A stretch of DNA of 64,000 nt from JAMZMI01 sp049115715 (GCA_049115715.1 JAGDZQ010000008.1:1-64000); one strand, 5' to 3'; counted from the stretch's first letter, positions 15,572-24,405 are shown. Notes: generated by a model from the sequence alone, not told the origin. A program made the numbers and translations.

Positions 15572-16201
15572 ATGATACCAACACTAGAGAAGTACATTCA
15601 GACACTGCCAGAAGGCATCTCAAGCATCTCCCCTGAGAGAATCGACCTGCTAAATGAAATTGCGGATTACATTCTCGCTAAGAAGAAGTCGAACCAGACC
15701 GTAAAGATGGTATTCATATGCACGCACAATTCCAGAAGGAGCCACCTTTCACAAATCTGGGCAGCCACACTTGCACATCAATTTAGCATTTCAAACATTG
15801 ATACTTTTTCGGGAGGCACGGAAGTCACAGCGCTCAATATCAGAGCTGTCAATGCCCTCCATCGAGCAGGCTTTAATGTGATTAGCTCTGGTGGCGACAA
15901 CCCTAAATATCAAGTCGGTTTTGATCAAGATGCAAAACCCATGCTCTGCTACTCAAAAACCTATGACGCTCCCGAGAATCCCAAGAGTGATTTTGCAGCA
16001 CTTATGACTTGTGATCATGCCGATGAAAATTGCCCTTTAGTATCAGGTTCCGACGCACGATTTTCACTTTACTATAGCGATCCTAAGGAAGCAGACGATA
16101 CCCCTTGGGAAGCAGAACGATACGAAGAACGCCTTAAGCAAATAGGGACCGAAATTTATTATTTAATGCAGACTGTCAAGACAAAGATCGATGAGCGATA
16201 A
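15572..16201 (+). CDS. Low-molecular-weight phosphatase-fold arsenate reductase-like protein
   Basis: A 209-residue protein with a ~45-residue N-terminal helical extension and then the low-molecular-weight tyrosine phosphatase fold. The P-loop CTHNSRRS (Cys50 to Arg56) has the CX5R pattern shared by tyrosine phosphatases and thioredoxin-linked ArsC. Later FSGGTEVTALNIRAV, MTCDHADENCP and the acidic DDTPWEAERYEERL complete the fold. The Cys residues of CDHADENC could serve as resolving thiols for arsenate reduction. In this operon reduction of arsenate to arsenite, for export by Acr3, is the likely job. It overlaps acr3 by 11 bases, a sign of coupling. Confidence 0.82.
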   Translation: MIPTLEKYIQTLPEGISSISPERIDLLNEIADYILAKKKSNQTVKMVFICTHNSRRSHLSQIWAATLAHQFSISNIDTFSGGTEVTALNIRAVNALHRAGFNVISSGGDNPKYQVGFDQDAKPMLCYSKTYDAPENPKSDFAALMTCDHADENCPLVSGSDARFSLYYSDPKEADDTPWEAERYEERLKQIGTEIYYLMQTVKTKIDER

Positions 16202-17240
16202 GAAAAAATTAAGCTTCTTAGACAGCTACCTTACCATTTGGATTTTTAGTGCCATTGCCATCGGAGTAGGTATCGGCTATTTCTTTCCCAAAGTGCCGAG
16301 CCTTGTCGATTCGCTAAGTATTGGCACCACCAATATACCCATTGCAATAGGTTTGATTCTGATGATGTACCCACCACTTGCCAAGGTCAACTACGCGCTG
16401 ATGCCCAAGGTTTTTCGCAATGTTAAGATCCTATCCATTTCGCTTATCCTCAACTGGGTTGTGGGGCCACTGCTAATGTTTGTGCTAGCGATCACCTTTC
16501 TGCAAGACTACCCGGAGTACATGGTAGGTCTTATACTCATAGGCCTGGCCAGATGCATAGCCATGGTTCTCGTTTGGAATGATCTTGCAGAAGGCAGCAA
16601 AGAATACGGAGCAGGACTAGTCGCTCTCAACAGCATCTTTCAAGTATTTGCCTATTCATTTTACGCATGGCTTTTCATCACCAAGCTACCCCCCTATTTT
16701 GGGTTCGAAGGAGCCATTGTAGATATATCAATTGCAACCATTGCCGAGAGTGTAGCCATTTACTTGGGAGTTCCCTTCCTTCTGGGAATTCTGAGCAGAG
16801 TCATACTCGTAAAAGCCAAAGGAGAGGAGTGGTATCAAAACCGATTCATTCCTACCATATCTCCCATCACCCTGCTATCGTTGCTCTTCACCATTTTGGT
16901 CATGTTTAGTCTAAAAGGAGAGCTGATCGTACAGATCCCAATGGATGTCGTTCGCATCGCTATTCCACTTTTGATCTATTTCCTGTCCATGTTTATCATC
17001 GGGTTTTTCTTTAGTAAAGCCATGGGAGCAGAATATGACAAGAATGCCTCTATAGCCTTCACGGCAGCCGGCAACAACTTTGAGTTGGCAATAGCAGTGG
17101 CAATAGCCGTTTTTGGCTTGAATAGCGGACAAGCCTTCGCAGGAGTTATCGGGCCTTTGGTAGAAGTGCCCGCATTGATTGCCCTGGTCAACCTAGCATT
17201 CTGGCTCAAAAAGAAATATTACAAATCAGAACTCAATTGA
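16191..17240 (+). CDS. acr3: Arsenite efflux permease, Acr3 family
   Basis: A 349-residue inner-membrane transporter with ten predicted membrane segments. The Acr3 signature is clear: LNWVVGPLLMFVLA, then LIGLARCIAMVLVWNDLAEG with the conserved Cys122 needed for arsenite transport, ALNSIFQVFAYSFYAWLF, and the late AAGNNFELAIAVAIAVFG followed by GPLVEVPALIALVNLAF. It extrudes arsenite using the proton gradient. As last gene of the operon it completes sensing (ArsR), demethylation (ArsI), arsenate reduction and export. Its start overlaps the previous gene. No clear terminator follows. Confidence 0.95.
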   Translation: MSDKKKLSFLDSYLTIWIFSAIAIGVGIGYFFPKVPSLVDSLSIGTTNIPIAIGLILMMYPPLAKVNYALMPKVFRNVKILSISLILNWVVGPLLMFVLAITFLQDYPEYMVGLILIGLARCIAMVLVWNDLAEGSKEYGAGLVALNSIFQVFAYSFYAWLFITKLPPYFGFEGAIVDISIATIAESVAIYLGVPFLLGILSRVILVKAKGEEWYQNRFIPTISPITLLSLLFTILVMFSLKGELIVQIPMDVVRIAIPLLIYFLSMFIIGFFFSKAMGAEYDKNASIAFTAAGNNFELAIAVAIAVFGLNSGQAFAGVIGPLVEVPALIALVNLAFWLKKKYYKSELN

Positions 17241-17624
17241 GTAAAGATTTTGGAGACAAAGCGTATCCCCAGTATCTGAATTTAGTCTGGCTCTCCGTTA
17301 TATCTTGAGGCCACCTAAGAAAGCTAAATATGTCTGTCAGTTTGAGCCTGTCGAAAACCACATTAACCATCAGAAGGACATTTCTGGCCTCAAGGATGCC
17401 ACTGCGATCCAGTCTATTTTGCCTAGATACCTACTTTGAATCGAATCTTTTTAGATTAGGTCTTTCAATAATTTATAATACTTGTTATGAAATCACTCTT
17501 GAGCACGAATGGCATAAACTTGCTCGTATTTATTTCCTGAAACGTGAAAATTTTATTGGTCATTATACTTGCCAATAAAATGAAACAGTCTGAAATAGGA
17601 AAATTGAGAATTTATAATTGGCTT
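17241..17624. other. Non-coding gap with repeat-like sequence and one hairpin
   Basis: Between convergent acr3 and the hypothetical membrane protein. From 17331 to about 17420 there is TGTCTGTCAGTTTGAGCCTG followed by TCGAAAACC, which resembles the GTCAG-TTGAGCCTGTCGAA strings that recur between genes of many Bacteroidota. This is recollection, and only one copy is present here. At 17550-17559 and 17572-17581 ATTTTATTGG and CCAATAAAAT form a perfect 10-bp stem with a 12-base loop. No credible gene is seen. Confidence 0.45.
17550..17581. repeat. 10-bp perfect stem-loop
   Basis: ATTTTATTGG (17550-17559) pairs with CCAATAAAAT (17572-17581) with a 12-base loop. AT-rich and without a distinct T-run beyond the stem. 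It could be a weak bidirectional terminator for the convergent genes on either side. Confidence 0.45.
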
Positions 17625-18263
17625 TTATTCTTGGCCAAACGATTCGACAGTTATAATTTTTTTAGGTTCGTTCTTTTGCAATTTTTTGTTGAGTTTGGAG
17701 TCCAGTTCAAAAGCATGTCCCTGTAAATTAAACTGTGTGTATTTCAGTTTCCGGAAGGAGTGGTTGACATAGTCTTTGAATTCTTTATATGGATATGGTT
17801 TGTTTGCAAAAATGATATCCTCCTCATTATTATTCCATTTTTCAACTATCCATTTGTATTCTGCATAATGATGAATGAAGTTCTCGAAGCATCTTGGCAT
17901 ATCGTGTTCAATGATCAAATTTGAATTGTCAACAATTATTTCATGAATTTTCTCATTTGTAAGTTGAGCTTCAAACTTTATCCATCTTTTCCAAGGTTTA
18001 ATGTCGCCTTTTGGCATGCTTTGGCTTTCATAGTCAATACCTCGGTTCCACTTTGAAAGATCGAATCTAGAACTGAACAACTCCCAACTTTTTTGGCGTG
18101 ATAAAATGAGGGAATAAAGTGGCCCATACAAATATTGAAGTTGTTTCTCAATTCTGTTTAATTGTCGTTCTTTCTTCCTAAGCCGCTTTTCACGTAAGTA
18201 ACCAAGCAAAACCAAAACAACTGTCAGAATGTATCCTAGAATTTTGATTTGGTCACCAGTCAT
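17625..18263 (-). CDS. Membrane-anchored hypothetical protein
   Basis: A 212-residue protein with one N-terminal membrane helix (ILGYILTVVLVLLGYL), a strongly basic stretch (REKRLRKKERQLNRIEKQL), and a mostly helical cytoplasmic part rich in Trp, Lys and aromatic residues (WKRWIKFEAQL, HHYAEYKWIVEKW). I recognise no domain. The positive-inside rule puts the C-terminal part in the cytoplasm. The upstream neighbour on the same strand is the DksA/TraR-like gene, about 70 bases away, so the two may be co-transcribed. The surrounding repeat-like DNA suggests an accessory locus. Function unknown. Confidence 0.6.
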   Translation of the reverse strand: MTGDQIKILGYILTVVLVLLGYLREKRLRKKERQLNRIEKQLQYLYGPLYSLILSRQKSWELFSSRFDLSKWNRGIDYESQSMPKGDIKPWKRWIKFEAQLTNEKIHEIIVDNSNLIIEHDMPRCFENFIHHYAEYKWIVEKWNNNEEDIIFANKPYPYKEFKDYVNHSFRKLKYTQFNLQGHAFELDSKLNKKLQKNEPKKIITVESFGQE

Positions 18264-18333
18264 AATACTTCATGGGAGTTTCTACTAATTTAACTCAATG
18301 AATCAGTTTAGTACAAAAAATCGCCAATCAAAT

Positions 18334-18669
18334 CTACTTTCCCGCACAGTGAATACACCTTGTACTTTCAGGTAAGAAGAGGAGACGATTCACATTGATC
18401 TCAGCACCACATCTAGAGCATTTCCCAAACTTTTCAGTACCAAATAAATCAATCCATCTTTTGAGAGATATAAGCTTGCTTTCGGAAGATCGAATGTTTG
18501 CCTCATCAATAGTTTTATTGTTGATATAGTCCATCCTACTGACCCTGCCGATGGCACTATCCAGCCCCATTGGTTTAGTTGCTTCGATCAAAGACTTTAA
18601 CCTTTCTTCCAGTTCCTCAATCTTTTCTAAGATGGCGTCCCTTACTTTTTCCTTCTCTGCATCATCCAT
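18334..18669 (-). CDS. DksA/TraR-like C4 zinc finger protein
   Basis: A 111-residue protein with an N-terminal helical hairpin (residues ~5-35, EKIEELEERLKSLIEATKP) and a C-terminal Cys4 finger, KCSRCGAE ... RCIHCAGK, as in DksA and TraR. DksA-type proteins enter the RNA polymerase secondary channel and modulate initiation, often with ppGpp. The coiled coil here is short, and the tip Asp-x-x-Asp-Ala motif of DksA is not evident, so regulation of transcription is only likely. It is transcribed divergently from moxR at 18801 with about 130 bases between. Confidence 0.78.
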   Translation of the reverse strand: MDDAEKEKVRDAILEKIEELEERLKSLIEATKPMGLDSAIGRVSRMDYINNKTIDEANIRSSESKLISLKRWIDLFGTEKFGKCSRCGAEINVNRLLFLPESTRCIHCAGK

Positions 18670-18800
18670 AATGCTTGATTTTAACCAAACTTAACATTTT
18701 TCCAAGTCCATATTCATCATCAATATCCATTCATCGTTTTTGGTTTTATAATTAACAGGTATTTTTGCTGCCTTGAATCCAATAAAAGACAATCAGGACT

Positions 18801-19790
18801 ATGAGTGAAGCAATTGATCAGGATCTGAAAAAAGAACATCAGATTAAAATTAATCAGGTAATCGGAGAAGTTGGGAAAGTTGTTGTAGGGCAAAGCTACA
18901 TGGTCAATAGACTCCTGATAGGCCTCTTTACAAATGGGCATATTTTGCTTGAAGGAGTTCCCGGTTTGGCTAAGACCCTTACCGTCAACACCCTATCAGA
19001 TGTCATGCATTTGGACTTCAAGAGAATCCAGTTTACGCCCGATCTACTTCCAGCAGATTTAGTTGGAACGATGATTTACAATCAGCAAAAAGCAAACTTC
19101 GAAGTTAAGAAAGGGCCAATATTTGCTAACCTTATACTGGCCGATGAGATCAACCGATCCCCTGCCAAAGTACAATCCGCCCTATTGGAGGCGATGCAGG
19201 AAAAAACGGTTACCATTGGCGAGACCACCTTTGAGCTTGATAAGCCATTTTTGGTTTTAGCTACTCAAAATCCAGTTGATCAAGAAGGAACCTACCCGCT
19301 TCCTGAAGCGCAGGTGGATAGATTCATGCTCAAAGTTCACGTGGATTACACTTCCAAGGAAGAAGAGCTCGAAATAATGAGAAGAATGTCGAACCTGACA
19401 TTTACACCAGAGCTCAACACACTTTTGAGTAAAGACGATATCTTCTCTATAAGAAATGAAATCAATCAGGTTGCGATTTCAGAATCACTGGAACGGTACA
19501 TTATAGAGCTGGTTTTTGCAACTAGAAACCCTAGGGACTACAAACTAGACGAAGAAGCGCAGTACATTCAATTTGGAGCCTCTCCGAGAGCTTCCATTAA
19601 CCTCAATAGAGCTGCTAAGGCTGTTGCCTTCTTTGACCAGCGAGACTATGTCATGCCGGAGGATATCAAAGAAATCGCCGATGATGTTCTCAACCATAGA
19701 ATCCTGCTCAACTATGAAGCTGAGGCAGATGGAGTCTCCACCCATAATATTATCAAGACCCTTCTCAACAGAATTCAGATATCCAAATAA
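18801..19790 (+). CDS. MoxR-family AAA+ ATPase
   Basis: A 329-residue ATPase. Walker A is GVPGLAKT near residue 52, Walker B LILADEINR near 113, the arginine-bearing NRSPAKVQSALLEAMQE follows, sensor 1 lies at LATQNPVDQEGTYPLPEAQ, and the C-terminal lid starts at SPRASINLNRAAKAVAF. MoxR proteins act as chaperones that assemble or activate partner proteins, usually with VWA-domain partners. In Bacteroidota the related BatA-type operon has DUF58 and VWA genes downstream. None of those follow here, so this copy is orphaned from the usual operon. Length is typical. Confidence 0.93.
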   Translation: MSEAIDQDLKKEHQIKINQVIGEVGKVVVGQSYMVNRLLIGLFTNGHILLEGVPGLAKTLTVNTLSDVMHLDFKRIQFTPDLLPADLVGTMIYNQQKANFEVKKGPIFANLILADEINRSPAKVQSALLEAMQEKTVTIGETTFELDKPFLVLATQNPVDQEGTYPLPEAQVDRFMLKVHVDYTSKEEELEIMRRMSNLTFTPELNTLLSKDDIFSIRNEINQVAISESLERYIIELVFATRNPRDYKLDEEAQYIQFGASPRASINLNRAAKAVAFFDQRDYVMPEDIKEIADDVLNHRILLNYEAEADGVSTHNIIKTLLNRIQISK

Positions 19791-19800
19791 GACACCCTAA

Positions 19801-19820
19801 AGAGCCTAATAGTAGGCTCT
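19801..19820 (+). terminator. Weak terminator-like hairpin after moxR
   Basis: AGAGCCTA (19801-19808) and TAGGCTCT (19813-19820) pair perfectly around a 4-base loop, ten bases past the stop. Only scattered Ts follow, so efficiency is doubtful. Confidence 0.5.
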
Positions 19821-19840
19821 CAAGCTTCATTTTCTAACAT

Positions 19841-19858
19841 ATTAACACACGCTTAATA
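19841..19858. promoter_or_regulatory. Pho-box-like element A
   Basis: On the minus strand it reads TATTAAG-CGTG-TGTTAAT: two similar 7-mers with an 11-bp period, the layout used by PhoB-type response regulators. It is the weakest of three such elements around the lipoprotein/receptor pair. Confidence 0.3.
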
Positions 19859-19891
19859 CTGGTAAAGCTGTGTTAATGAACGCCATTCTAC

Positions 19892-19909
19892 CTTAACAAT
19901 ATCATAACG
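19892..19909. promoter_or_regulatory. Pho-box-like element B, upstream of the beta-helix lipoprotein
   Basis: On the minus strand it reads CGTTATG-ATAT-TGTTAAG, two 7-mers spaced by four bases (11-bp period). It closely resembles the exact repeat at 21381-21398. It lies about 95 bases before the lipoprotein start. Confidence 0.4.
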
Positions 19910-20003
19910 AATCATCCCTCACCAGTTAACATTAGTCCTATTCTTTTGCAGAGTCGCTTAAAACAAGACTCAAACACAAAAAGGAATTACAAAAGAAAAG
20001 ACT

Positions 20004-21278
20004 ATGAAAAACTTATTTGCACTTGGACTATTGCTATTTGGATTTTTATTCATCGTTTCATGCTCCGATGATGATGATGTAATTGGAGAAACGAAAGAAG
20101 AACTTATTGATGCAGCGGTAGCAACTGCACAAGAAGGTGTTGATGCTAAAGCATCTATTGATGCAACAGCTACGGGAGCATCTAATATATCAGTATTTGA
20201 CGGATGGACACTTGCTGCCAATAAAGGACAATTAGGAGGTACTGACAATACGCCAGCTGCTCCGTCGGCCGCAGCACCGACTGTGGAGGTTACCGCTAAT
20301 ATTGATACAGATACTCAGTGGACTAAAGACAATGTATACATACTAAAGACAAGAGTAACTGTACTTGATGGTGCTACACTTACAATCGATGCAGGTACTA
20401 TCATAAAAGGAGACGCGTCTCTTACAGGAGCCAACGCTGCTGTTTTGATGATTGCCAAAGGTGGTAAACTTATGGCTGTTGGAACTGCTGCTGAGCCTAT
20501 CATCATGACTTCTACTGACGATGATATCCAACCTGGTGATTTGGTAGGAACAACATTAGATCAAGACAAAAAAGCAAAATGGGGAGGTCTGGTTGTTTTA
20601 GGAAAAGCTCCAGTTAGTGCTAAAACTGAAAACCCTCAAATAGAGGGTGTTGACGCAAGTGATACCAATGGGCTTTACGGTGGAGACGCAGCAGATGATA
20701 ACTCTGGAATGATCAAATATGTATCTATCAGACACGGTGGTGCTGAGATTACTGAAGGAAGCGAGATCAACGGACTTACATTGGGAGGAGTTGGTTCAAG
20801 CACTGTTATCGACTACATCGAGGTTTATGGTAACTCTGATGACGGAGTTGAATTCTTCGGTGGAACTGTAGATGTAAGTAACCTTTTGGTTTACGCAGTA
20901 GGTGACGATGCTATCGATATCGATCAGTCTTATGCGGGAACAGTTACTAACTTCTTGGTATACGTGGATACAAACTCAGATGAAGGACTTGAAATCGACG
21001 GAAGAGAAGGAAGCTTGGATGATTCATTCGCTCTTGTTAATGGTACTATCAAATCAATAGACGATAAGACTACTGATGCAGACTTCAAAGCAAAAGCAAA
21101 AGGCTCAGTAACCAACGTAGTATTCGAGGATGGAAGAGTTAAGTTATCTGCTTCTTTCGACGTTGAGTCTTTCGAAGAAAGCGAGGATGCAGCTTGGAAT
21201 ACAGCTCAGGGAACATTGACTTTCTCTAAAATTTCAGCTTCTTCTTTCTCAGTATATACTAAAAGTTTTGACGAGTAA
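20004..21278 (+). CDS. Surface lipoprotein with parallel beta-helix repeats
   Basis: A 424-residue lipoprotein with lipobox IVSC (Cys20) followed by SDDDD, an acidic tether often seen on Bacteroidota surface lipoproteins. An Ala/Thr-rich linker leads into a repetitive region from about residue 95: VTVLDGATLTIDAGTIIKG, AVLMIAKGGKLMAVGTAAEP, WGGLVVLGKAP, IKYVSIRHGGAEI, DYIEVYGNSDDGVEFFGG, VGDDAIDIDQSY. This is the pattern of a right-handed parallel beta-helix. Similar proteins are sometimes misnamed multidrug transporter. The gene lies before a TonB-dependent receptor, so it may be the receptor's surface partner. Repeats of 11-bp period upstream suggest PhoB-type control. Ligand unknown. Confidence 0.8.
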   Translation: MKNLFALGLLLFGFLFIVSCSDDDDVIGETKEELIDAAVATAQEGVDAKASIDATATGASNISVFDGWTLAANKGQLGGTDNTPAAPSAAAPTVEVTANIDTDTQWTKDNVYILKTRVTVLDGATLTIDAGTIIKGDASLTGANAAVLMIAKGGKLMAVGTAAEPIIMTSTDDDIQPGDLVGTTLDQDKKAKWGGLVVLGKAPVSAKTENPQIEGVDASDTNGLYGGDAADDNSGMIKYVSIRHGGAEITEGSEINGLTLGGVGSSTVIDYIEVYGNSDDGVEFFGGTVDVSNLLVYAVGDDAIDIDQSYAGTVTNFLVYVDTNSDEGLEIDGREGSLDDSFALVNGTIKSIDDKTTDADFKAKAKGSVTNVVFEDGRVKLSASFDVESFEESEDAAWNTAQGTLTFSKISASSFSVYTKSFDE

Positions 21279-21325
21279 TATTTCTTACTCATTCAGAAAG
21301 AATTAAAGATCATTTTCTGAATATA

Positions 21326-21358
21326 AAGGCGCTTCTGCTTAGGCAGGGCGTCTTTTTT
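21326..21358 (+). terminator. Intrinsic terminator after the beta-helix lipoprotein
   Basis: AAGGCGCTTCTGC and GCAGGGCGTCTT pair around TTAG with one bulge, followed by a run of Ts to 21358. It separates this gene from the receptor, which therefore needs its own promoter. Confidence 0.7.
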
Positions 21359-21380
21359 GTTGTTGGGATCCTTTCGATAT

Positions 21381-21398
21381 GTTATGAGAATGTTATGG
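21381..21398 (+). promoter_or_regulatory. Pho-box-like element C, upstream of the receptor gene
   Basis: TGTTATG at 21381-21387 is repeated exactly at 21392-21398 with AGAA between, giving a perfect 11-bp period. It stands about 73 bases before the -7 like element TAATTTTG (21471-21478). Confidence 0.5.
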
Positions 21399-21470
21399 AA
21401 GTTTGGATTCACAATGCATTTAATAACCGATTGGTAAAGACTGCTTTTCCATGAGGAAAAAAGCCGAATC

Positions 21471-21478
21471 TAATTTTG
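21471..21478 (+). promoter_or_regulatory. Candidate -7 promoter element for the receptor gene
   Basis: TAATTTTG matches the Bacteroidota -7 consensus TAnnTTTG exactly. Transcription starting about seven bases later would begin near 21485, which favours the ATG at 21502 over the in-frame ATG at 21451. No good -33 TTG was found, consistent with an activator-dependent promoter. Confidence 0.5.
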
Positions 21479-21501
21479 CAGCAGATTCAGAAAATCAGAA
21501 A

Positions 21502-24309
21502 ATGAAAAAATTACTTTTATCAACCCTATTATTTTCCTTTTGTGGAATAGCTCTGGCTCAGAGTGGTTTTGTCAGAGGAAAAATCACTGACTCTCTTACT
21601 GGAGAAGGCTTATTTGGAGCTACTATTTCTAAGCAAGGCACCACAATAGGTGCTGTAGCAGATTTTGATGGAAATTACTCATTGCCGTTAGAAACGGGAA
21701 CTCACACACTCGTTGTTCAATCCATTTCGTACCAAACGATTACAATTGATGCAGTTGAGGTTGTAGACGGAGAAGTTACTTCTATTGACGTTCCACTTTC
21801 AGAAGACGTTCAGCAGCTGGCATCTGTAGTTGTTACAGCTGAGATTATCAAAAACAATGATGCTGCAATCATGTCCGTGCAGAAAAAATCTGCAAACACA
21901 ATGGACGGGATATCTTCCGCAGCTTTCAAAAAAGTAGGAGATAGCAATCTGTCTTCCGCGATGAAAAGAGTTACTGGCGTTACCGTACAAGGAGGTAAAT
22001 ATGTTTATGTCCGTGGCTTGGGTGATCGATATACCAAGACAGCTTTGAATGGAATGATTGTTCCTGGCCTTGATCCGGATAGAAACGATGTACAAATCGA
22101 TCTTTTCCCAACAGGTATTCTAGAAAACGTAATCGTTTATAAAACCTTTACTCCAAACCTGAATGGAGACTTTACTGGAGGCTTGGTCAATATTCAGACA
22201 AAAGCTTTTCCTGAAGATAAAGCTACTTCAGTATCTGTAGGTGTTGGTTACAACCCTGATATGCACTTCAATTCGAATAGCGTAAGCTACGACGGGTCTT
22301 CAACAGACTTTTTAGGATGGGACAGTGGAGATCGTGATTTACCAATTTCTGAAAATGCAACAATCCCAACAGAGCCTAATCAGTTCGTTGGAGATGCAAC
22401 TCGCAAGTTCGCTCCTACTTTGGGTGTTAACAGAACAACCAATTTCATGAATACAAGCTTTTCATTTTCCCATAGAAATCAAGTTCAAAAAGGGAAAGTG
22501 ACTTGGGGATATAACGCAATATTTAGCTATAAGAATACTAATACTTTCTTTGAAGGTTTCACACGTAAGAGATATGAGAAAGACAGAACTTCAAGTGAAG
22601 TTGGTTTGGAAAGAGACTTTAGTGCAACCGGAGACCTGAGTTCCAATAATGTACTTTGGAGTGGTTTAGCAACTCTAGCTGCAAAAGTGAACGGACATAC
22701 AATTGGTACTAATTTCCTTCACACTCAGAATGGGATAAGTACAGCAGTTGATAGAGAATTGAATTTCACATCGTTGAACAACCCAACGAAGATTCACAAT
22801 GATATTCTAGCGTATACACAGCGCTCTATGACCAACAATATCACTTATGGTAAACACAGCTTTGGCAAACTTCGTCTTGATTGGACCAATTCGATATTAT
22901 TTTCTAACATAGTTGATCCAGATTATCGTGATACAAGAATCAACGAGGATGACGATCAGTTTGCATTCAAGAATGGTGGTACCATCAACAGATTCTGGAG
23001 AGACCTGAGCGAGGTTAGCGAAAGCTTCAAGGTAGATTTGATTTATGACCTTAATGAAAACAACAAGCTCAAAGCAGGAGGAATGCTGACAGTAAGAAAT
23101 AGGGAGTTCAAGGTAAATGCTTACAACTACGATCCTATTGAAGTTTTCAATGTTCAATTCAATGATCCCAACTGGATTCTAAACGAGGAAAATCTATATT
23201 CTACTGAAAACCCTAAAGGCCTTTTCATTCAGGACAATAGCAATGATTTCAATAACTATGATGGTAAGCAAAATGTGTTTGCTGGATACCTAATGAACGA
23301 AATGCACTTTACGGAAAAGTTAAGATCCATCTATGGCTTGAGACTGGAGAATGCGCAGATGTTTTATACAGGAGTGAGATTAAATGAAGACAACTCAACA
23401 CAAGTTGAAAACAACACCAAAACACTTAGCGAAACCAATCTGCTTCCGTCTTTGAGCTTCATCTATGCACTTAAAGATGATATGAACCTGAGAGCTTCAT
23501 TTAATAAGACCTTGGCTCGCCCGTCATTTAAAGAAAAATCATCGGCCTTCATTGAAGATCCAATTACGAGAACGCAGTTTTCTGGAAATCTGGATTTAAG
23601 ACAAGCTCAAATCCTTAACTATGATCTTAGATGGGAGTATTTCTTTAAAGCCAATGAAATGATGTCAGTTTCATTCTTTTACAAAGACTTTACGGATCAT
23701 ATCGCATTGGTTTTCTTTCCAAACAATCCGGGTCAGTTGAAGCCGAGAAATGTAGGAGATGCTGTAGTTTATGGAACTGAAATAGAATTGAGAAAAAATC
23801 TTGGTTTTATAAGCCCAGTGCTAAACGATTTTTCAGCTGGTACGAATATTTCTTTTGTGATCTCTGAGGTTAATAGAAAAACGGTCGTAGTTAATGATGC
23901 TGGAGAATCGGAATATGAAAGTGAAGTAGGTTACACAGGTTCAGAAGCAGGCGTAAGCAAATTCAGAGAGATGACTGGACAGTCTCCTGTTGTATTAAAC
24001 GGGTACGTCAGCTATCAAAATGATAGAAATGGACTTTCAGCAAATCTTTCATACAATGTTCAAGGGGAGACCCTTACATTCATTGGTATTTCCAATGTGC
24101 CAGACGTATACACTAAGCCATTCAATAGTCTGAATCTAAAAGTGGGATATCAGTTTGGTTCAGAAAGAAACTCAGGTATTAGTCTGACTGTGAAAAACCT
24201 GCTTAATGATGACAATAAGTTAGTTTATAAGTTTAAGGACGAAGAGAAACTATTCTCTCTTTACAAACCTGGCCGTTTGTTTTCTTTGAAATACTCATAC
24301 AGTTTTTAA
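21502..24309 (+). CDS. TonB-dependent outer membrane receptor with carboxypeptidase-like N-terminal domain
   Basis: A 935-residue receptor. The start at 21502 gives a normal signal peptide (MKKLLLSTLLFSFCGIALAQ); an ATG 17 codons upstream lies before the candidate -7 element. A carboxypeptidase-regulatory-like domain (VRGKITDSLTGEGLFGATIS) covers residues ~22-105. The plug has VTAEIIKNNDAAIMSVQKKS, RVTGVTVQGGKYVYVRGLGDRY and GDFTGGLVNIQTKAFPED. The barrel ends in the strand FSLKYSYSF. The plug VRGLGDRY type is shared with receptors found beside the beta-helix lipoproteins. The substrate is unknown; an exact Pho-box-like repeat at 21381 makes a phosphorus-containing ligand an attractive inference. 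Confidence 0.9.
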   Translation: MKKLLLSTLLFSFCGIALAQSGFVRGKITDSLTGEGLFGATISKQGTTIGAVADFDGNYSLPLETGTHTLVVQSISYQTITIDAVEVVDGEVTSIDVPLSEDVQQLASVVVTAEIIKNNDAAIMSVQKKSANTMDGISSAAFKKVGDSNLSSAMKRVTGVTVQGGKYVYVRGLGDRYTKTALNGMIVPGLDPDRNDVQIDLFPTGILENVIVYKTFTPNLNGDFTGGLVNIQTKAFPEDKATSVSVGVGYNPDMHFNSNSVSYDGSSTDFLGWDSGDRDLPISENATIPTEPNQFVGDATRKFAPTLGVNRTTNFMNTSFSFSHRNQVQKGKVTWGYNAIFSYKNTNTFFEGFTRKRYEKDRTSSEVGLERDFSATGDLSSNNVLWSGLATLAAKVNGHTIGTNFLHTQNGISTAVDRELNFTSLNNPTKIHNDILAYTQRSMTNNITYGKHSFGKLRLDWTNSILFSNIVDPDYRDTRINEDDDQFAFKNGGTINRFWRDLSEVSESFKVDLIYDLNENNKLKAGGMLTVRNREFKVNAYNYDPIEVFNVQFNDPNWILNEENLYSTENPKGLFIQDNSNDFNNYDGKQNVFAGYLMNEMHFTEKLRSIYGLRLENAQMFYTGVRLNEDNSTQVENNTKTLSETNLLPSLSFIYALKDDMNLRASFNKTLARPSFKEKSSAFIEDPITRTQFSGNLDLRQAQILNYDLRWEYFFKANEMMSVSFFYKDFTDHIALVFFPNNPGQLKPRNVGDAVVYGTEIELRKNLGFISPVLNDFSAGTNISFVISEVNRKTVVVNDAGESEYESEVGYTGSEAGVSKFREMTGQSPVVLNGYVSYQNDRNGLSANLSYNVQGETLTFIGISNVPDVYTKPFNSLNLKVGYQFGSERNSGISLTVKNLLNDDNKLVYKFKDEEKLFSLYKPGRLFSLKYSYSF

Positions 24310-24332
24310 AGCCTTTTAGGTTATATTTCATG

Positions 24333-24362
24333 AAGCCTTCTTAATTTAAGAAGGCTTTTTTT
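24333..24362 (+). terminator. Intrinsic terminator after the receptor gene
   Basis: AAGCCTTCTTA (24333-24343) pairs with TAAGAAGGCTT (24347-24357), followed by TTTTT. A strong AT-flanked hairpin 23 bases after the stop. Confidence 0.9.
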
Positions 24363-24405
24363 ATGCATTTTAGTGAACCATATTGTTTTTCATTGTTAAT
24401 ACTCC

